Shown: positions 27,143 to 37,099, counted from the stretch's first letter. The stretch is 64,000 bases of DNA from Methylovorus glucosotrophus (GCF_009858335.1 NZ_VMSE01000001.1:2170001-2234000); one strand, 5' to 3'. Notes: generated from the letters alone by a model not told the origin. Program-made: numbers and translations.

Positions 27143-28549
27143 TCAGCCTGCCACCACGGCGGCAAGCTCAGCAATGCTATGTTCAACATCGGAGCGCTCT
27201 GCAATATCCTGCTGCAAAAACGCCTCGATTTTTGTGTGCTTGGCAATCGCCTCATCCAGGACCGGGTCGCTGCCAGCTTCGTATGCTCCTACATTAATCA
27301 AATCCGCACTGCGTGTATACCGCGAATTGAGCTGCTTTAACCTTCTTGATAGCTTTTGATGTTCGGGCAAGGTTATGTTATGCATGGCGCGGCTGATGGA
27401 TTGCTCGATATCAATCGCCGGGTAATGGCCGCTTTCTGCCAGGCTACGGCTCAGCACAATATGCCCATCGAGAATGGCACGCGCGGCATCGGCAATCGGA
27501 TCCTGCTGGTCATCGCCTTCGGTCAGCACAGTATAAAACGCAGTGATAGAGCCCTCGCCAGGCCGTCCGTTGCCCGCACGCTCCACCAGCGCAGGCAGCT
27601 TGGCAAATACCGAAGGCGGATAGCCCTTGGTGGCAGGCGGCTCGCCGATCGCCAATGCGATCTCGCGCTGAGCCATGGCATAGCGCGTCAGCGAATCCAT
27701 GATCAGCAGAACATTCTTGCCCTGATTACGGAAAAACTCGGCAATCGCCGTGGCATAGCTGGCGCCCTGCAAGCGCATCAGTGCGGGCACATCGGCCGGA
27801 GCCGCCACCACCACCGAGCGGGCCAGGCCATCCGTGCCCAGAATCTGTTCAATAAACTCTTTCACTTCGCGGCCGCGCTCGCCGATCAGGCCCACCACAA
27901 TCACATCGGCTGTGGTGTAGCGCGCCATCATGCCCAGGAGCACGCTCTTGCCCACACCGGAACCGGCAAACAGGCCCATGCGCTGGCCGCGGCCTACGGT
28001 CAGCATGCTGTTGATGGCGCGTACGCCCACATCCAGCACATCGGTAATCGGGGCACGCATCAAGGGATTAAGCGGACGGGTATTCAGTGGCACGCTGTTC
28101 TGCGTGAGCAATGGGCCGAGATCATCCAGCGGACGGCCAGCACCATCAACCACGCGCCCCAGCAAACCATCGCCGACCGGCAAATGGCGGGCACGATCCG
28201 AGGTACGGCGGCGTGGCGGATTGGAATGGCTGGGTTTGGGCAAGGCATCGGACACGTCCATGGCAAACACCTTGGCACCGGGGACGATACCCTCTACCCC
28301 GCTTTGCGGCATCAACAGCAATTTATCGCCATCAAAGCCCACGACTTCAGCCTCTACTCGGCGGCCTTCGGCCAGTGGCACCACACAGGCGCTGCCGATG
28401 GGCAGCTTGATGCCGACGGCTTCCATTACCAGCCCGGTGAGTTTGGTGATACGGCCTGCCACTTCCAGCGGCTCAACAATCTCCAGTATCTCGCCGCAAT
28501 CGCGCAGATAGCGATGCCAGCGTTGCACGTGAGGATTGGCGGCGGTCAT
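27143..28549 (-). CDS. fliI: Flagellum-specific ATP synthase FliI
   Basis: Export ATPase of 468 residues related to F1-beta. The P-loop GSGVGKS lies at about 196-202, Walker B at [11 protein letters not shown] (about 275-285), and the C-terminal ATPase region contains GGEP-like [24 protein letters not shown] (start near 300). The start codon overlaps the fliH stop as TAATG. The region at residues 102-122 is more basic than usual ([12 protein letters not shown]), but the fold motifs are intact. Confidence 0.98.
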   Translation of the reverse strand: MTAANPHVQRWHRYLRDCGEILEIVEPLEVAGRITKLTGLVMEAVGIKLPIGSACVVPLAEGRRVEAEVVGFDGDKLLLMPQSGVEGIVPGAKVFAMDVSDALPKPSHSNPPRRRTSDRARHLPVGDGLLGRVVDGAGRPLDDLGPLLTQNSVPLNTRPLNPLMRAPITDVLDVGVRAINSMLTVGRGQRMGLFAGSGVGKSVLLGMMARYTTADVIVVGLIGERGREVKEFIEQILGTDGLARSVVVAAPADVPALMRLQGASYATAIAEFFRNQGKNVLLIMDSLTRYAMAQREIALAIGEPPATKGYPPSVFAKLPALVERAGNGRPGEGSITAFYTVLTEGDDQQDPIADAARAILDGHIVLSRSLAESGHYPAIDIEQSISRAMHNITLPEHQKLSRRLKQLNSRYTRSADLINVGAYEAGSDPVLDEAIAKHTKIEAFLQQDIAERSDVEHSIAELAAVVAG

Positions 28550-29202
28550 TATTTCAGCCAGTCATTCTGCTGGGAAAGTGCATCGGCAATGCGCTTCCAG
28601 CGCACTTCATTGGTGGCGTCGATCTGGTTGGCGGCGGTTTCCACGATGCAGCCACCACGCTCGACATTGCGATCTTCCTGGATCATCCAGTGGTGCTCGG
28701 CAATATCGTCCACCAGATAGTTTTTCAGGGTTTTCACATCCTCGGGATGCACCAGAATACGGGCAGGACGCTGCACATAGGGCAAATAGTGGATGGCATC
28801 TTTCACCACGCTCAGCACGGCGGCCGGATCGACTTCGATCTTGGTCTTCAGCATGGCCTTGGCAAGATCCAGCGCCAGTGCCAGCAATTGCTCGCCCACG
28901 GCTTCATCCGATGCCGACATGGCTTCGGTCAGCGAGTTAAGCAACACCTGCAATTGCTCACGCTCGGCCTGCGCCTGCTCCAGGGCTTGCGCCATGCCAG
29001 CGGCATAGCCTTCTTCCAGTCCTTTGGCGTAACCTTCCTGGCGCAGCTTGTCTATCATCTGCGCCAGCTTGGCGCTGTCGGCTTCTTTTTCCTGGGGCGA
29101 TTTCGCGACCGCCACCGGCTTGGGTTTATCCTCGGCAAATGAGGATAGCTCCCAGCGCTGATATGCGGTCTGTTTTTCCTTGGGGATGGTGGCGTTAGAC
29201 AT
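28549..29202 (-). CDS. fliH: Flagellar export ATPase regulator FliH
   Basis: FliH binds and restrains FliI. I prefer the ATG at 29202 (217 residues) over one 9 bases upstream because GAGG sits at the proper distance and the overlap with fliG is then 8 bases. The protein has an early charged region, a repeated-glycine helix ([21 protein letters not shown], GxxxG-type spacing at about 57-77) typical of FliH, and a C-terminal domain with [19 protein letters not shown]. Confidence 0.95.
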   Translation of the reverse strand: MSNATIPKEKQTAYQRWELSSFAEDKPKPVAVAKSPQEKEADSAKLAQMIDKLRQEGYAKGLEEGYAAGMAQALEQAQAEREQLQVLLNSLTEAMSASDEAVGEQLLALALDLAKAMLKTKIEVDPAAVLSVVKDAIHYLPYVQRPARILVHPEDVKTLKNYLVDDIAEHHWMIQEDRNVERGGCIVETAANQIDATNEVRWKRIADALSQQNDWLK

Positions 29203-30190
29203 AAGCCTCATCGCCCTTGCCGCCTAAGATAATCTGGCCTTCGTCGGCCAGACGGCGAATGATCTGCAGGATCTGCTTCTGCTGCGCCTCGACTTCGGAA
29301 AGCTTGACCGGGCCCTTGGTTTCGAGGTCTTCGCGCATCATCTCAGCCGCACGGCTGGACATGTTCTTGAATATCTTGTCGCGCAGCTCTTGCGTCGCAC
29401 CCTTGAGTGCCACGATGAGGGTTTCGGACTGCACTTCGCGCAGCATGACCTGTATGCCCTTGTCGTCGATATCAATGACGTTATCAAAGACAAACATCTC
29501 ATCCATGATCTTCTGGGCCATGTCTTCGTCGTAGCTCTTCAGGCCTTCCATGACGCTGGCTTCGTTGTCGCCGCCCAGATAGTTCATGATCTCGGCTGCC
29601 GCCTTGATACCGCCCATCTGCTGCTTCTTCAGGCTTTCGTTGCCAGTCAGGAGCTTGGTCATCACTTCATTGAGTTCGCGCAGCGCGACCGGCTTTACGC
29701 CATCCAGCGTGGCAATGCGCAGCATGACGTCCTGCCGCAGACGATCAGTAAAATTGCTCAGCACTTCAGCGGATTGATCGGGCTCAAGATGGACCAGGAT
29801 AGTCGCGATGATCTGGGGATGTTCGTTCTTGATGAATTCCGCCACGGTCTGCGCATCCATCCATTTCAGGCTTTCAATGCCGCTGGCGTCGCGCGTTTGC
29901 AGAATGCGGTTCAGCAGCCCGGCTGCCTTGTCATCGCCCAGTGCCTTGGTCAGCACAGAGCGGATGTACTCGTCGGAATCGAGGCCGATGGAGGTTTTCT
30001 GGTCAGCAATATCGAGAAACTCCGTCACCACGGCTTCAATCTGGTCATGCTCAACCGACTTCATACCCGCCATGGCCGACCCAAGCTTCTGCACCTCTTT
30101 CGGGCTCAGGTACTTCATGACCTCCGCCGCCTCATCCTCCCCCAATGCGAGCATGAGGATTGCGCTTTTCATCACGCCATCTTCACTCAT
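29195..30190 (-). CDS. fliG: Flagellar motor switch protein FliG
   Basis: Rotor protein of 331 residues that takes torque from the stator. Conserved blocks are LMLALGEDEAAEVMKYLSPKEVQKLG (from about 9), FIKNEHPQIIATILVHLEPDQSAEVL (from about 114) and the C-terminal torque helix region with charged residues (AAEMMREDLETKGPVKLSEVE, about 285-305). The start overlaps the fliF stop by ATGA. Confidence 0.98.
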   Translation of the reverse strand: MSEDGVMKSAILMLALGEDEAAEVMKYLSPKEVQKLGSAMAGMKSVEHDQIEAVVTEFLDIADQKTSIGLDSDEYIRSVLTKALGDDKAAGLLNRILQTRDASGIESLKWMDAQTVAEFIKNEHPQIIATILVHLEPDQSAEVLSNFTDRLRQDVMLRIATLDGVKPVALRELNEVMTKLLTGNESLKKQQMGGIKAAAEIMNYLGGDNEASVMEGLKSYDEDMAQKIMDEMFVFDNVIDIDDKGIQVMLREVQSETLIVALKGATQELRDKIFKNMSSRAAEMMREDLETKGPVKLSEVEAQQKQILQIIRRLADEGQIILGGKGDEAYV

Positions 30191-31917
30191 TCTTTACTCA
30201 CCCAATTCGTTACCAAACTCGCGACCAGTTTAGGGTTTTCCTTGGCCAGCTGTTTGGCAGCTTCCAGATTTTGTTCGTAGCCCTTGGCGGCGAGCTTTCT
30301 CGGCACACCCACCATATTTTCACCCTCCGCTCCCTCAGCGGCACCAGTCAGTGTCACCACGGCGGCATCATCGTCACCGGGCGCGGGCAAGGCTTCCTTT
30401 TCATCCGACTTTACCAGCTTTTGCATCATCGGTTTCATCAGTTTACGATAAAGCAGGAAGATTACCAGCAGGCCTGCGGCCATCTTCAGCCACTCTTTGG
30501 CCATCTCGATGTTTTCTGGCTGCTTCCACAATGGCAGATCAGGGATGGCTTCGATCTGATCACCGGCAAACGAGCTGTTGACCACGGTCAGCGAATCGCC
30601 ACGTTCCTGGTTGAAGCCCATGGCCTGCTTGGCAAGATCGCTGATCTCGGTTTTCTCGGCATCGGTCAGTGGACGGTTGGTCACCTTGCCATTCTTGTCC
30701 ACCACCTGCTTGTGATTCACCACCACGGCCACGGTCAGACGTTTGACGCCACCCATGGGTTGTTGCACATAGCGGATGGTCTTATCCAGCTCGTAATTGG
30801 TGGTGACGTTCTTTTGCGTGTTAACCGGTACGGCAGGCGTGGCATTGGCTGCGTTGGCGGCCGCTGCATTCGCCGGCGTGCCTGCGCCGGGCGCACCGGC
30901 ATTGGCTGGAACAGCGGTATTCAGCGGTGCCGTGGCTGGTGCCGGTGGCTGATTGGACAGCGCACCAGGGACACCACCCACGCCAGCCGGCGAGGTACTT
31001 TGTGATTCATTAGATTGCTGGCTGCGCACCGACATGGCATCTGGTGCCTGATTGGGACGATAGGTTTCAGCCGCCTGCTCCTGGGTAGAGAAATCCACCT
31101 CGGCACTGGCTTCGGCATGCACGTTCTTGGCACCGACCATAGGCGCGATGATGGACTCAACGCGGCGCACGATATTTTGCTGCAACTCGTCTATATATTT
31201 AAGTTGCGTTGGGTCCAGATTATTGCGGCCAGCTTTTTTGTCGGTATCGGACAACAGATTGCCGTTCTGGTCGACCACGGTCACATTGGCAATCGGCAGC
31301 TCAGGCACGCTGCTCGCCACCAGGTGCACGATGGCGCTCACCTGCTGCTGATCCAGCATGCGGCCTGGGCGCAGATTGAGCAGCACACTGGCAGTGGGCT
31401 TTTGCTGATCGCGCACAAAGACGGAAGGCTTGGGAATCGCCAGGTGAATACGGGCCACTTCAACGGCGGAGATGGTCTGGATGCTGCGCTCAAGCTCGCC
31501 TTCGAGGCCGCGCTGGAAATTCACCTGCTCGACAAACTGGGAAACCCCGAATTTCTGGTTTTCAAGCAGCTCAAAGCCGATATTGCCGCCCTTGGGCAAG
31601 CCCTGGGCTGCAAGCTTCAGTCGCACTTGATGCACTTGCGATGCTGGCACCAGAATGGCGGTGCCGCTCTCGGAAAACTTGTAGGGGATATTCATCTGCT
31701 CAAGCGAGGCGACAATGGCGCCGCCATCCTTGTCAGCATAATTGGAAAACAACACACGGTATTCGGGTTGCTGGCTCCATAGCCAGAACACCACCATGAC
31801 AGCGACCACGGCGGCCACGCCCAATGCGAGCAAAACCTTGTTGGTCAATACAGCCGTGTTCTGCCCAAATATGCCAGTGGGGGCAGCTTCAACAACGGCG
31901 TCAGGTGCTGCAGCCAT
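30187..31917 (-). CDS. fliF: Flagellar MS-ring protein FliF
   Basis: MS-ring subunit. The open frame reaches a TTG at 31929, but GGAG stands six bases before the ATG at 31917, which I take as the start (576 residues). Two membrane helices flank a large periplasmic part: the first at about 24-46 (LLALGVAAVVAVMVVFWLW), the second near 450-470. Ring-building motifs include PYKFSESGTAILVPASQVHQ, GFELLENQKFGVSQFVEQVNFQRGLEGEL and SVVVHLVAS-like segments. A Pro/Ala/Asn-rich insert lies at about 305-355. The C-terminus that binds FliG is intact. Confidence 0.96.
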   Translation of the reverse strand: MAAAPDAVVEAAPTGIFGQNTAVLTNKVLLALGVAAVVAVMVVFWLWSQQPEYRVLFSNYADKDGGAIVASLEQMNIPYKFSESGTAILVPASQVHQVRLKLAAQGLPKGGNIGFELLENQKFGVSQFVEQVNFQRGLEGELERSIQTISAVEVARIHLAIPKPSVFVRDQQKPTASVLLNLRPGRMLDQQQVSAIVHLVASSVPELPIANVTVVDQNGNLLSDTDKKAGRNNLDPTQLKYIDELQQNIVRRVESIIAPMVGAKNVHAEASAEVDFSTQEQAAETYRPNQAPDAMSVRSQQSNESQSTSPAGVGGVPGALSNQPPAPATAPLNTAVPANAGAPGAGTPANAAAANAANATPAVPVNTQKNVTTNYELDKTIRYVQQPMGGVKRLTVAVVVNHKQVVDKNGKVTNRPLTDAEKTEISDLAKQAMGFNQERGDSLTVVNSSFAGDQIEAIPDLPLWKQPENIEMAKEWLKMAAGLLVIFLLYRKLMKPMMQKLVKSDEKEALPAPGDDDAAVVTLTGAAEGAEGENMVGVPRKLAAKGYEQNLEAAKQLAKENPKLVASLVTNWVSKE

Positions 31918-32121
31918 ATCCATCTCCAATTCAAAACGCGCTCAAGTGACCGGTTTAATGTTGGGCCCTTGAGCAGGGATTACCGATTGCAGGTCATTAT
32001 CATCGCATCCGCCATTTTCAAATGCTGGAATAGAGCGAATTTCACTGGTTTATTTGGGGGCTGACTGGATAAGGGGAATGATACATTAGCTTCGTAGCAT
32101 TCCCTATGCGGTGAGGACAAG

Positions 32122-32475
32122 ATGGCCATTAACGGAATAGATTCCAGCAGGATAGAATCCATGCTGGCGCAGATCAGAGCGGCAACGCAGAAGCCAGCCA
32201 TGGCGCCTGTTGCTGAGACCACGCCTGCCAGCAACACGCAGAGCACACCCAAAGTCGACTTTGCCGAAACACTGAAAGCCAGCCTGAATCAGGTGAACCA
32301 GTCGCAACTGGAAGCGGAACGCCTGGGCAAGAATTTCGCCATGGGTGATGATTCGGTCAGCCTGTCCGATGTCATGATTGCCGGGCAGAAGGCCAATATT
32401 TCCTTCCAGGCCACCTTGCAGGTGCGCAATAAACTGGTGTCCGCCTACCAGGACATCATGAACATGCAGGTTTAA
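32122..32475 (+). CDS. fliE: Hook-basal body complex protein FliE
   Basis: The 117-residue FliE joins MS ring and rod. The motif VDFAETLKASLNQVNQSQLEAE lies at about 49-70 and the ending NKLVSAYQDIMNMQV is the family C-terminus. It is transcribed away from fliF; the 204-base divergent region contains an inverted repeat GGGAATG (32074-32080) / CATTCCC (32098-32104) that ends 17 bases before the start. I find no sigma-54 or sigma-28 consensus there. Confidence 0.96.
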   Translation: MAINGIDSSRIESMLAQIRAATQKPAMAPVAETTPASNTQSTPKVDFAETLKASLNQVNQSQLEAERLGKNFAMGDDSVSLSDVMIAGQKANISFQATLQVRNKLVSAYQDIMNMQV

Positions 32476-32495
32476 GCCGTTTCAGGATAAAAATT

Positions 32496-32801
32496 TCAGG
32501 GGTGGTATTGCGGCGGCTCCGCGTCCGCATCCTGCTCCAGCCGATAGAGCCAGGCCAGAATCTCCGCAATCGCCATATACAGTTTGGGCGGGATATGGTC
32601 GTCCAGATCAATCTGCATCAGCAAGGACACCAGCTCCTTGGATTCATGCACAAACACATCATGCTCGCGCGCCCGCGCAATAATCTGCTCCGCCACCAGC
32701 CCACGGCCTTTGGCCACCACACGCGGCGCAAAGTCACCGGTCTCGTAGGCCAGGGCTATCGCCTGCTGGGTCAGACCCGCTTCGGCCGGTTTATTCGCCA
32801 T
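32496..32801 (-). CDS. Free-standing FlhB C-terminal-like (EscU/YscU/HrcU family) protein
   Basis: A 101-residue protein equal to only the FlhB cytoplasmic C-terminal domain. It has TQQAIALAYETGDFAPRVVA near the N-terminus, then KGRGLVAEQIIARAREHDV and PPKLYMAIAEILAWLY, which align with the same blocks of the flhB fragment at the window start (VIAKGADAVALKI, PQALYSAVAEIIAYVF). There are no membrane helices and no NPTH autocleavage motif: the protein begins about where the cleaved FlhB C-terminal piece would. I choose the ATG at 32801; it overlaps the end of the FliK-like gene by 11 bases. Bacillus YlqH is a known protein of this kind. A role in export switching is inferred. Confidence 0.9.
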   Translation of the reverse strand: MANKPAEAGLTQQAIALAYETGDFAPRVVAKGRGLVAEQIIARAREHDVFVHESKELVSLLMQIDLDDHIPPKLYMAIAEILAWLYRLEQDADAEPPQYHP

Positions 32802-33924
32802 CACGCACCACCACCAAGGCATCTATCGTTTGCCCGCTTTGTTCCAATGCCTCAAACAGCTGATGCCGACGTGCGCGCATGGTTTGCAGCGTATCGATCT
32901 GCTGCGCCTGCAGCTGTATGCTCATGTGGCCATTCACCACGCGCAGGCGGGCGCTGACGCGTCCCAGTTGTGGCAAGTCCAGCGTCAGCTCGCTGCTGAC
33001 TTCAGGTTCGTAATCCAGCTGCGCGGTGGCGTGATCGGTAGCCGTATCCTGCTGATTGCCGCGCTGCTCCACCGGCACCGAGGGCGGCTGGTACAGCAAG
33101 GGCTGATTGAGAGCAGGATTGGGCAACATGGATTGCTGCAACGGCGATGGCTGATTGAATGCCTGTGCTTGTGCGGTTTGGGCGATGGATGCCGATGACG
33201 CTTGCGCCTGTTGCTGGGATTGCTGCGTCTGTTGTTGCACCTCCACCGACCAGTTCATCTGCTGGCCTGGCCAAACCTCGCCGCGCCAGTTCACCCGGCT
33301 GTTTTCCAGCACGGAAAGCTGCTGCGGCAACAGCATGGTACCAGCGTTGGAGTTGGGTTGATTCTGTGGCTCTTGCAGGATCGCCGCCAGGGGGCGCCCA
33401 CCTTCGGCAAAGGATTTGAGATGCGATTCATAAAACAGCCCGGTCAGCGTGAGGGCCTGCTTGAGATCCTGCGCCATTTGCTGCGGCGCCTGTGGCGATT
33501 GGCTGACAATGCCTGTGGCCTCAAACCGGGTAGGAACGCCCTGCTTCTGGGCTTCCTGCAATTTGCTGTCGATCAGTCGGGCGGCAGAACTGAGGGCAAT
33601 GTCGGGCTCGGCCTCTGCAGTAAGCGATGACATGAGCTGAAAGGTGGGGGTCGGCGTTTCATCCAGAAAACGCAGGGTGAGGTTTTGCCCTACCCTGGCC
33701 TGCGAACCCAGGTCCATCTTGAGCAGCGTGCCGCCAACTTCCACATTGAAATGCCGCGGATCGGCACGGGACATCACCTGGGCCAGATAATCCTGGCCCT
33801 TGATGAATTGATTGAAACGAAAATCGACATCCTGAACAGTATCGGCAACCCTGACCGTAGGCAGCGCCTGGGTTACCCGGCTAACCGGCGCAACTCCTGG
33901 CGTATCCGATAGCTTGATCTGCAT
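32791..33924 (-). CDS. Second FliK-like protein (Flg_hook C-terminal domain)
   Basis: Protein of 377 residues. The N-terminal part (about 50-110) reads as a beta-rich segment including FNVEVGGTLLKMDLGSQ. The middle (about 200-290) is very rich in Gln, Ala and Ser. The C-terminal domain (about 298-377) resembles the FliK Flg_hook domain: ELTLDLPQLGRVSARLRVVNGHMSIQLQAQ spans its first strands, and LFEALEQSGQTIDALVVV ends it. It is translationally overlapped with the FlhB-C-like gene, so the two probably work together. In Bacillus ylqG (FliK-like) and ylqH form a similar pair. It differs from the fliK at 25402-26646 and is probably not the main ruler. Confidence 0.85.
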   Translation of the reverse strand: MQIKLSDTPGVAPVSRVTQALPTVRVADTVQDVDFRFNQFIKGQDYLAQVMSRADPRHFNVEVGGTLLKMDLGSQARVGQNLTLRFLDETPTPTFQLMSSLTAEAEPDIALSSAARLIDSKLQEAQKQGVPTRFEATGIVSQSPQAPQQMAQDLKQALTLTGLFYESHLKSFAEGGRPLAAILQEPQNQPNSNAGTMLLPQQLSVLENSRVNWRGEVWPGQQMNWSVEVQQQTQQSQQQAQASSASIAQTAQAQAFNQPSPLQQSMLPNPALNQPLLYQPPSVPVEQRGNQQDTATDHATAQLDYEPEVSSELTLDLPQLGRVSARLRVVNGHMSIQLQAQQIDTLQTMRARRHQLFEALEQSGQTIDALVVVRDGE

Positions 33925-33933
33925 GGCAGTTCA

Positions 33934-34254
33934 TTACTGCCGATAACTGCTACCGAGTCGACGCTCGTTGCTGTTGCTGCTGATCATGGCCGACAGCTTG
34001 ACCATCCAAGGATCCACCAGATTGCGGATTTCACGGTCATCTGCCAGGATTTTCTTGATGCTGGCGATCTTGCGCTGCAAGGATGGCCCACTCAAATGCT
34101 CTTCGGTGCAGGACTTCAGTTGCTGCACAAAATCCGCGCAGCGCTGCTCCAGCTGTGCCAGGCGCTCCCAGTCATGTTCGCGCGCTGCCAGCAGCATTTC
34201 GCCAGTGACATCGGCCACAGACTCGTAGATTTGGACTTCCATGGATTCACTCAT
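33934..34254 (-). CDS. fliT: Flagellar export chaperone FliT
   Basis: Small helical protein of about 106 residues immediately after fliS, as is usual for FliT, the chaperone of the filament cap FliD. It contains AAREHDWERLAQLEQRCADFV (about 23-43), a pattern common in FliT-family proteins, then KIASIKKILADDREIRNLVDPW. The ATG at 34254 overlaps the fliS stop (TGATG); a GTG three bases upstream is possible. The call rests partly on position. Confidence 0.85.
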   Translation of the reverse strand: MSESMEVQIYESVADVTGEMLLAAREHDWERLAQLEQRCADFVQQLKSCTEEHLSGPSLQRKIASIKKILADDREIRNLVDPWMVKLSAMISSNSNERRLGSSYRQ

Positions 34255-34697
34255 CACGATGCCTTTGCGTAATTTTGTACACGCTGAAACTGGGTGTTGT
34301 CAGGTGAAACCTGGATACCAATGGCTTCCCAGGCACTCTTGAGATCGCCCAACAGGCGTATGACTTCCTGTATCAGCGATGGATCATTTTTAATATTGGC
34401 CATATAGAGACGGTCGCTCATATAGCCGTACAGCGCATCCAGACTGGTGGCAATCTCGCCACCGGCTTTTTTGTCCAGACTCAGGCGCAGGCCGCTCTCA
34501 ATCACCATGATCGCCTTGGAGATCATGGCACTCTTGCGTTCAAAATCCTTGGCTTCCATATGCATCACGGCGGTGTGGCAGGCCGTCATGGCACCGTCAT
34601 ATAACATCACCACCAGCTTGTGGGGGTCGGCGGAGACCACGCCGGTTTCAACGCCAACCCGGGAATATTCATTCACACCACGACTAGATCCAAACAT
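34254..34697 (-). CDS. fliS: Flagellin export chaperone FliS
   Basis: Protein of 147 residues with the FliS pattern: VETGVVSADPHKLVVMLYDGA (about 16-36), ERKSAMISKAIMVIESGLRLSLD (from about 53) and LYGYMSDRLYMANIKND. FliS binds the flagellin C-terminus and stops premature polymerisation. It lies 25 bases after fliD in the fliD-fliS-fliT order typical of many bacteria. Confidence 0.96.
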   Translation of the reverse strand: MFGSSRGVNEYSRVGVETGVVSADPHKLVVMLYDGAMTACHTAVMHMEAKDFERKSAMISKAIMVIESGLRLSLDKKAGGEIATSLDALYGYMSDRLYMANIKNDPSLIQEVIRLLGDLKSAWEAIGIQVSPDNTQFQRVQNYAKAS

Positions 34698-34722
34698 AAT
34701 CTTTATTCCTTAAATGGCAGGG

Positions 34723-36714
34723 TTAGCTGTTTGCCGAAAGTTGCGCGAGCTGCTGGGTCAGGTAGCTGCTCGTCGTTTTCATGCTGGCGACCAGAGTATC
34801 CAACGCGCTGAACTGGGCGCGGTAGCGTTTTTCAATCGCATCCAGACGATCATTCAAGGCCTCCTCCTGCTTGGTCAAACGAGTTATTGAGCTGTTCAGA
34901 CCATCGGTACGCGTCGCGAGCAAGCCATCGTCGCTCAGCAGATTGGTCGTGACTTCATTCAACTGGCTGGCGAAGCCCTTGCTGAAGGTAATCGTGCCGC
35001 GACTGCCGGTGCTGCCACCCAGAATCTTGACGAACAGGCCTTCAGAATCGTCACCCGTCGCGCCCTTCAAGCTCTGCCCTGTGCCGGTAGCGGCAACGCC
35101 ATTGATCGAGCCGGCGACATTCACACCGGTGGTGGAAGTGGCACTGCCAAACAGATCGCTGGCACCATTGCCACCATTCAACGTAATCCGCGAATCAGAA
35201 CCGTAGCTGGGCGAAGTGATTTTCAGCGCACCGCCGCCATCCACGCCAATCTGGGCCAGGGAACCTGCACTCACCAGCTGCTGCTGCACCTGGTCAGCCA
35301 GGGCCTGGGTGCTGGCATAAGTGCCTGCGGCGAGCGTAATGCTGTAGTCCTTGCCGTCAATCGAAAAGGTCACCTTGTCGTTGCTGCCGGCGGTAATCGT
35401 CAGGTTAGGGGCGCCACCGCCCACCATGGTGCCCTGGGTGGCCAGCTGTGTCACCGTCACGGCATAGGTACCGGCCTTGGTAGCGGTGGAGCTGCCGCCG
35501 TATGCAGTCAGCGCATCCGTGGTCGTGCCGCTGGCACCAAACAGTTTTGAAATATCAGAGAAATTGGTTTCCAGAGCAGTCTTGAGCTTGGTGCTATCCA
35601 GCGCAAGTTTGCCATCGCGCTGAAAGCCGACGCCAATTTGCGACAGGGTGCTGTAAGTGCTGGTGCCATCAATGGTCTGGGTAAAAATACTTTTCATCTG
35701 GGTGGAGATGGAGCGTGCGCCAGAATCCCCCAGCAATACGCCAGACTTGGTGCTGTCTGTCGCATTGAAATTGGTCAGGTTGCGTATGGTGGTGTCGAGG
35801 GCGTTGTAGGCATCGACAAACGCCTGCACATTCTTGACGATACCATCCGTATCGGTAGCCACATTCAGATTGGTGGCGGTGCCGGTGCCTACCTTGAGCA
35901 GATTGAGGGTCACGCCCTGAATCGCGTCTGTAATGGTATTGCTGGACTTGGTGACACTGATGCCATCCACTGTCAGCAAGGCATTGGTAGCAGCCTGGCT
36001 TTGTGTCATGTTTTTGCCCGCGCCTGCCGTGCTGGTTGGGTCGTAGGCCAGCTGCGAAAGACCGCTGGCATCGCTGCTGTTGCCATCGCTATCGGTTACG
36101 CTGATCTTGACGCTACTGGAGGCACCCGTCTCTTTGGAGGTCACCACCAGACGCGCACCATTGGTGGAGCCGTCATTCACAATCGACGCCGTCACACCGG
36201 CATTGGCGGAATTGATCGCATCGCGCACGCCAGCCAGGGTGTTATTGGAAGAGTCAATGGTGATGGTCGCCCCGGTTTTGCTGCCGTTGACGCTAAAGGT
36301 ATTGGTGGTGCTGTTGTACTCGCCGAAGCTGATCTCCAGCGTGCCGCTACCGATTACCGCGTTGGTCGAGGAAAAACCGGAAGAAGCGATCTTGTGCGCT
36401 TGGGCAAGCTGGGTCACATTGATCGAGTAATTGCCCACAGTAGCACTGCCGGTGGCAGTAGCCGTGAACAGGCTGGTATCGCTGGACGTTGCCGTTTGCA
36501 GGTTGAATTTGGATGCGGTTGCCAGACTGCTGATCGTGGTCTGGAAAGTTGACAGCGCACTTTTCAAGGTGCCATAGGCCGATATCTTGGATTGCGTTGC
36601 AGTCTTTTGCGCGGTTACTTGGGTAAGAGGGCCTTTTTCTGCGTTGACTAATGCCGTCACCCAGGTCTCGAGCTCCAGTCCGGAACCACTTCCTAATCCT
36701 GTCAATGTCGCCAT
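34723..36714 (-). CDS. fliD: Flagellar filament cap protein FliD (HAP2)
   Basis: Cap protein of 663 residues, at the long end for the family. The N-terminus starts MATLTGLGSGSGLELETWV with the FliD_N pattern and a coiled-coil (VNAEKGPLTQVTAQKTATQSK from about 28). The C-terminal FliD_C region has GLLATRTDGLNSSITRLTKQ and EERLDAIEKRYRAQFSALD-type helices to the end. The middle is rich in Ser, Thr and Gly with several Ig-like beta stretches. It lies 22 bases after flaG. Confidence 0.96.
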   Translation of the reverse strand: MATLTGLGSGSGLELETWVTALVNAEKGPLTQVTAQKTATQSKISAYGTLKSALSTFQTTISSLATASKFNLQTATSSDTSLFTATATGSATVGNYSINVTQLAQAHKIASSGFSSTNAVIGSGTLEISFGEYNSTTNTFSVNGSKTGATITIDSSNNTLAGVRDAINSANAGVTASIVNDGSTNGARLVVTSKETGASSSVKISVTDSDGNSSDASGLSQLAYDPTSTAGAGKNMTQSQAATNALLTVDGISVTKSSNTITDAIQGVTLNLLKVGTGTATNLNVATDTDGIVKNVQAFVDAYNALDTTIRNLTNFNATDSTKSGVLLGDSGARSISTQMKSIFTQTIDGTSTYSTLSQIGVGFQRDGKLALDSTKLKTALETNFSDISKLFGASGTTTDALTAYGGSSTATKAGTYAVTVTQLATQGTMVGGGAPNLTITAGSNDKVTFSIDGKDYSITLAAGTYASTQALADQVQQQLVSAGSLAQIGVDGGGALKITSPSYGSDSRITLNGGNGASDLFGSATSTTGVNVAGSINGVAATGTGQSLKGATGDDSEGLFVKILGGSTGSRGTITFSKGFASQLNEVTTNLLSDDGLLATRTDGLNSSITRLTKQEEALNDRLDAIEKRYRAQFSALDTLVASMKTTSSYLTQQLAQLSANS

Positions 36715-36736
36715 AATCCTCTCCTACCTATCGGCA

Positions 36737-37099
36737 TCAAGCCGTTTGTTTAATAACCAGACCTTGCAATTTATCCAGCGTCTTGGAAATCGCCAGCACT
36801 TCTTCGTTGGGGATTTGCCGCAACACTTTGTTTGTTTCTGTATCCACTACTTTCACCACGACTTTTCCGGAATCCTGATCCATGGAAAATTGCACACTCT
36901 GTGCCACGGGTGAAATAAAACTGTTCAGCGTTTTTACCGCCGCTGCAATATCCTTATCACTCGCTGTCTTGTTGGTGTCGTTTTGCGCAGCCGTTGTCTG
37001 GGCTGGTGCTGACACTGTCGCTGCTGCCCTGCCGCCACCCAAACCCTGGGGGCTGCTGCCAGCGCCATATGTATATGCATTTATATTTGCGATCGACAT
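36737..37099 (-). CDS. flaG: FlaG family protein
   Basis: A 120-residue protein in the standard fliC-flaG-fliD position. The N-terminal half is low-complexity (Ala, Thr, Asp). The conserved FlaG domain occupies about 55-118: VQFSMDQDSGKVVVKVVDTE, then VLRQIPNEEVLAISKTLDKL. FlaG affects filament length in some bacteria; its mechanism is poorly known. An AAAGGAG ribosome-binding site precedes the start. Confidence 0.93.
   Translation of the reverse strand: MSIANINAYTYGAGSSPQGLGGGRAAATVSAPAQTTAAQNDTNKTASDKDIAAAVKTLNSFISPVAQSVQFSMDQDSGKVVVKVVDTETNKVLRQIPNEEVLAISKTLDKLQGLVIKQTA

Noticed and set aside
27356..28720. Plus-strand open frame of 454 residues
   Set aside because: It is antisense to fliI and fliH; the protein has shadow-type composition and no domain.
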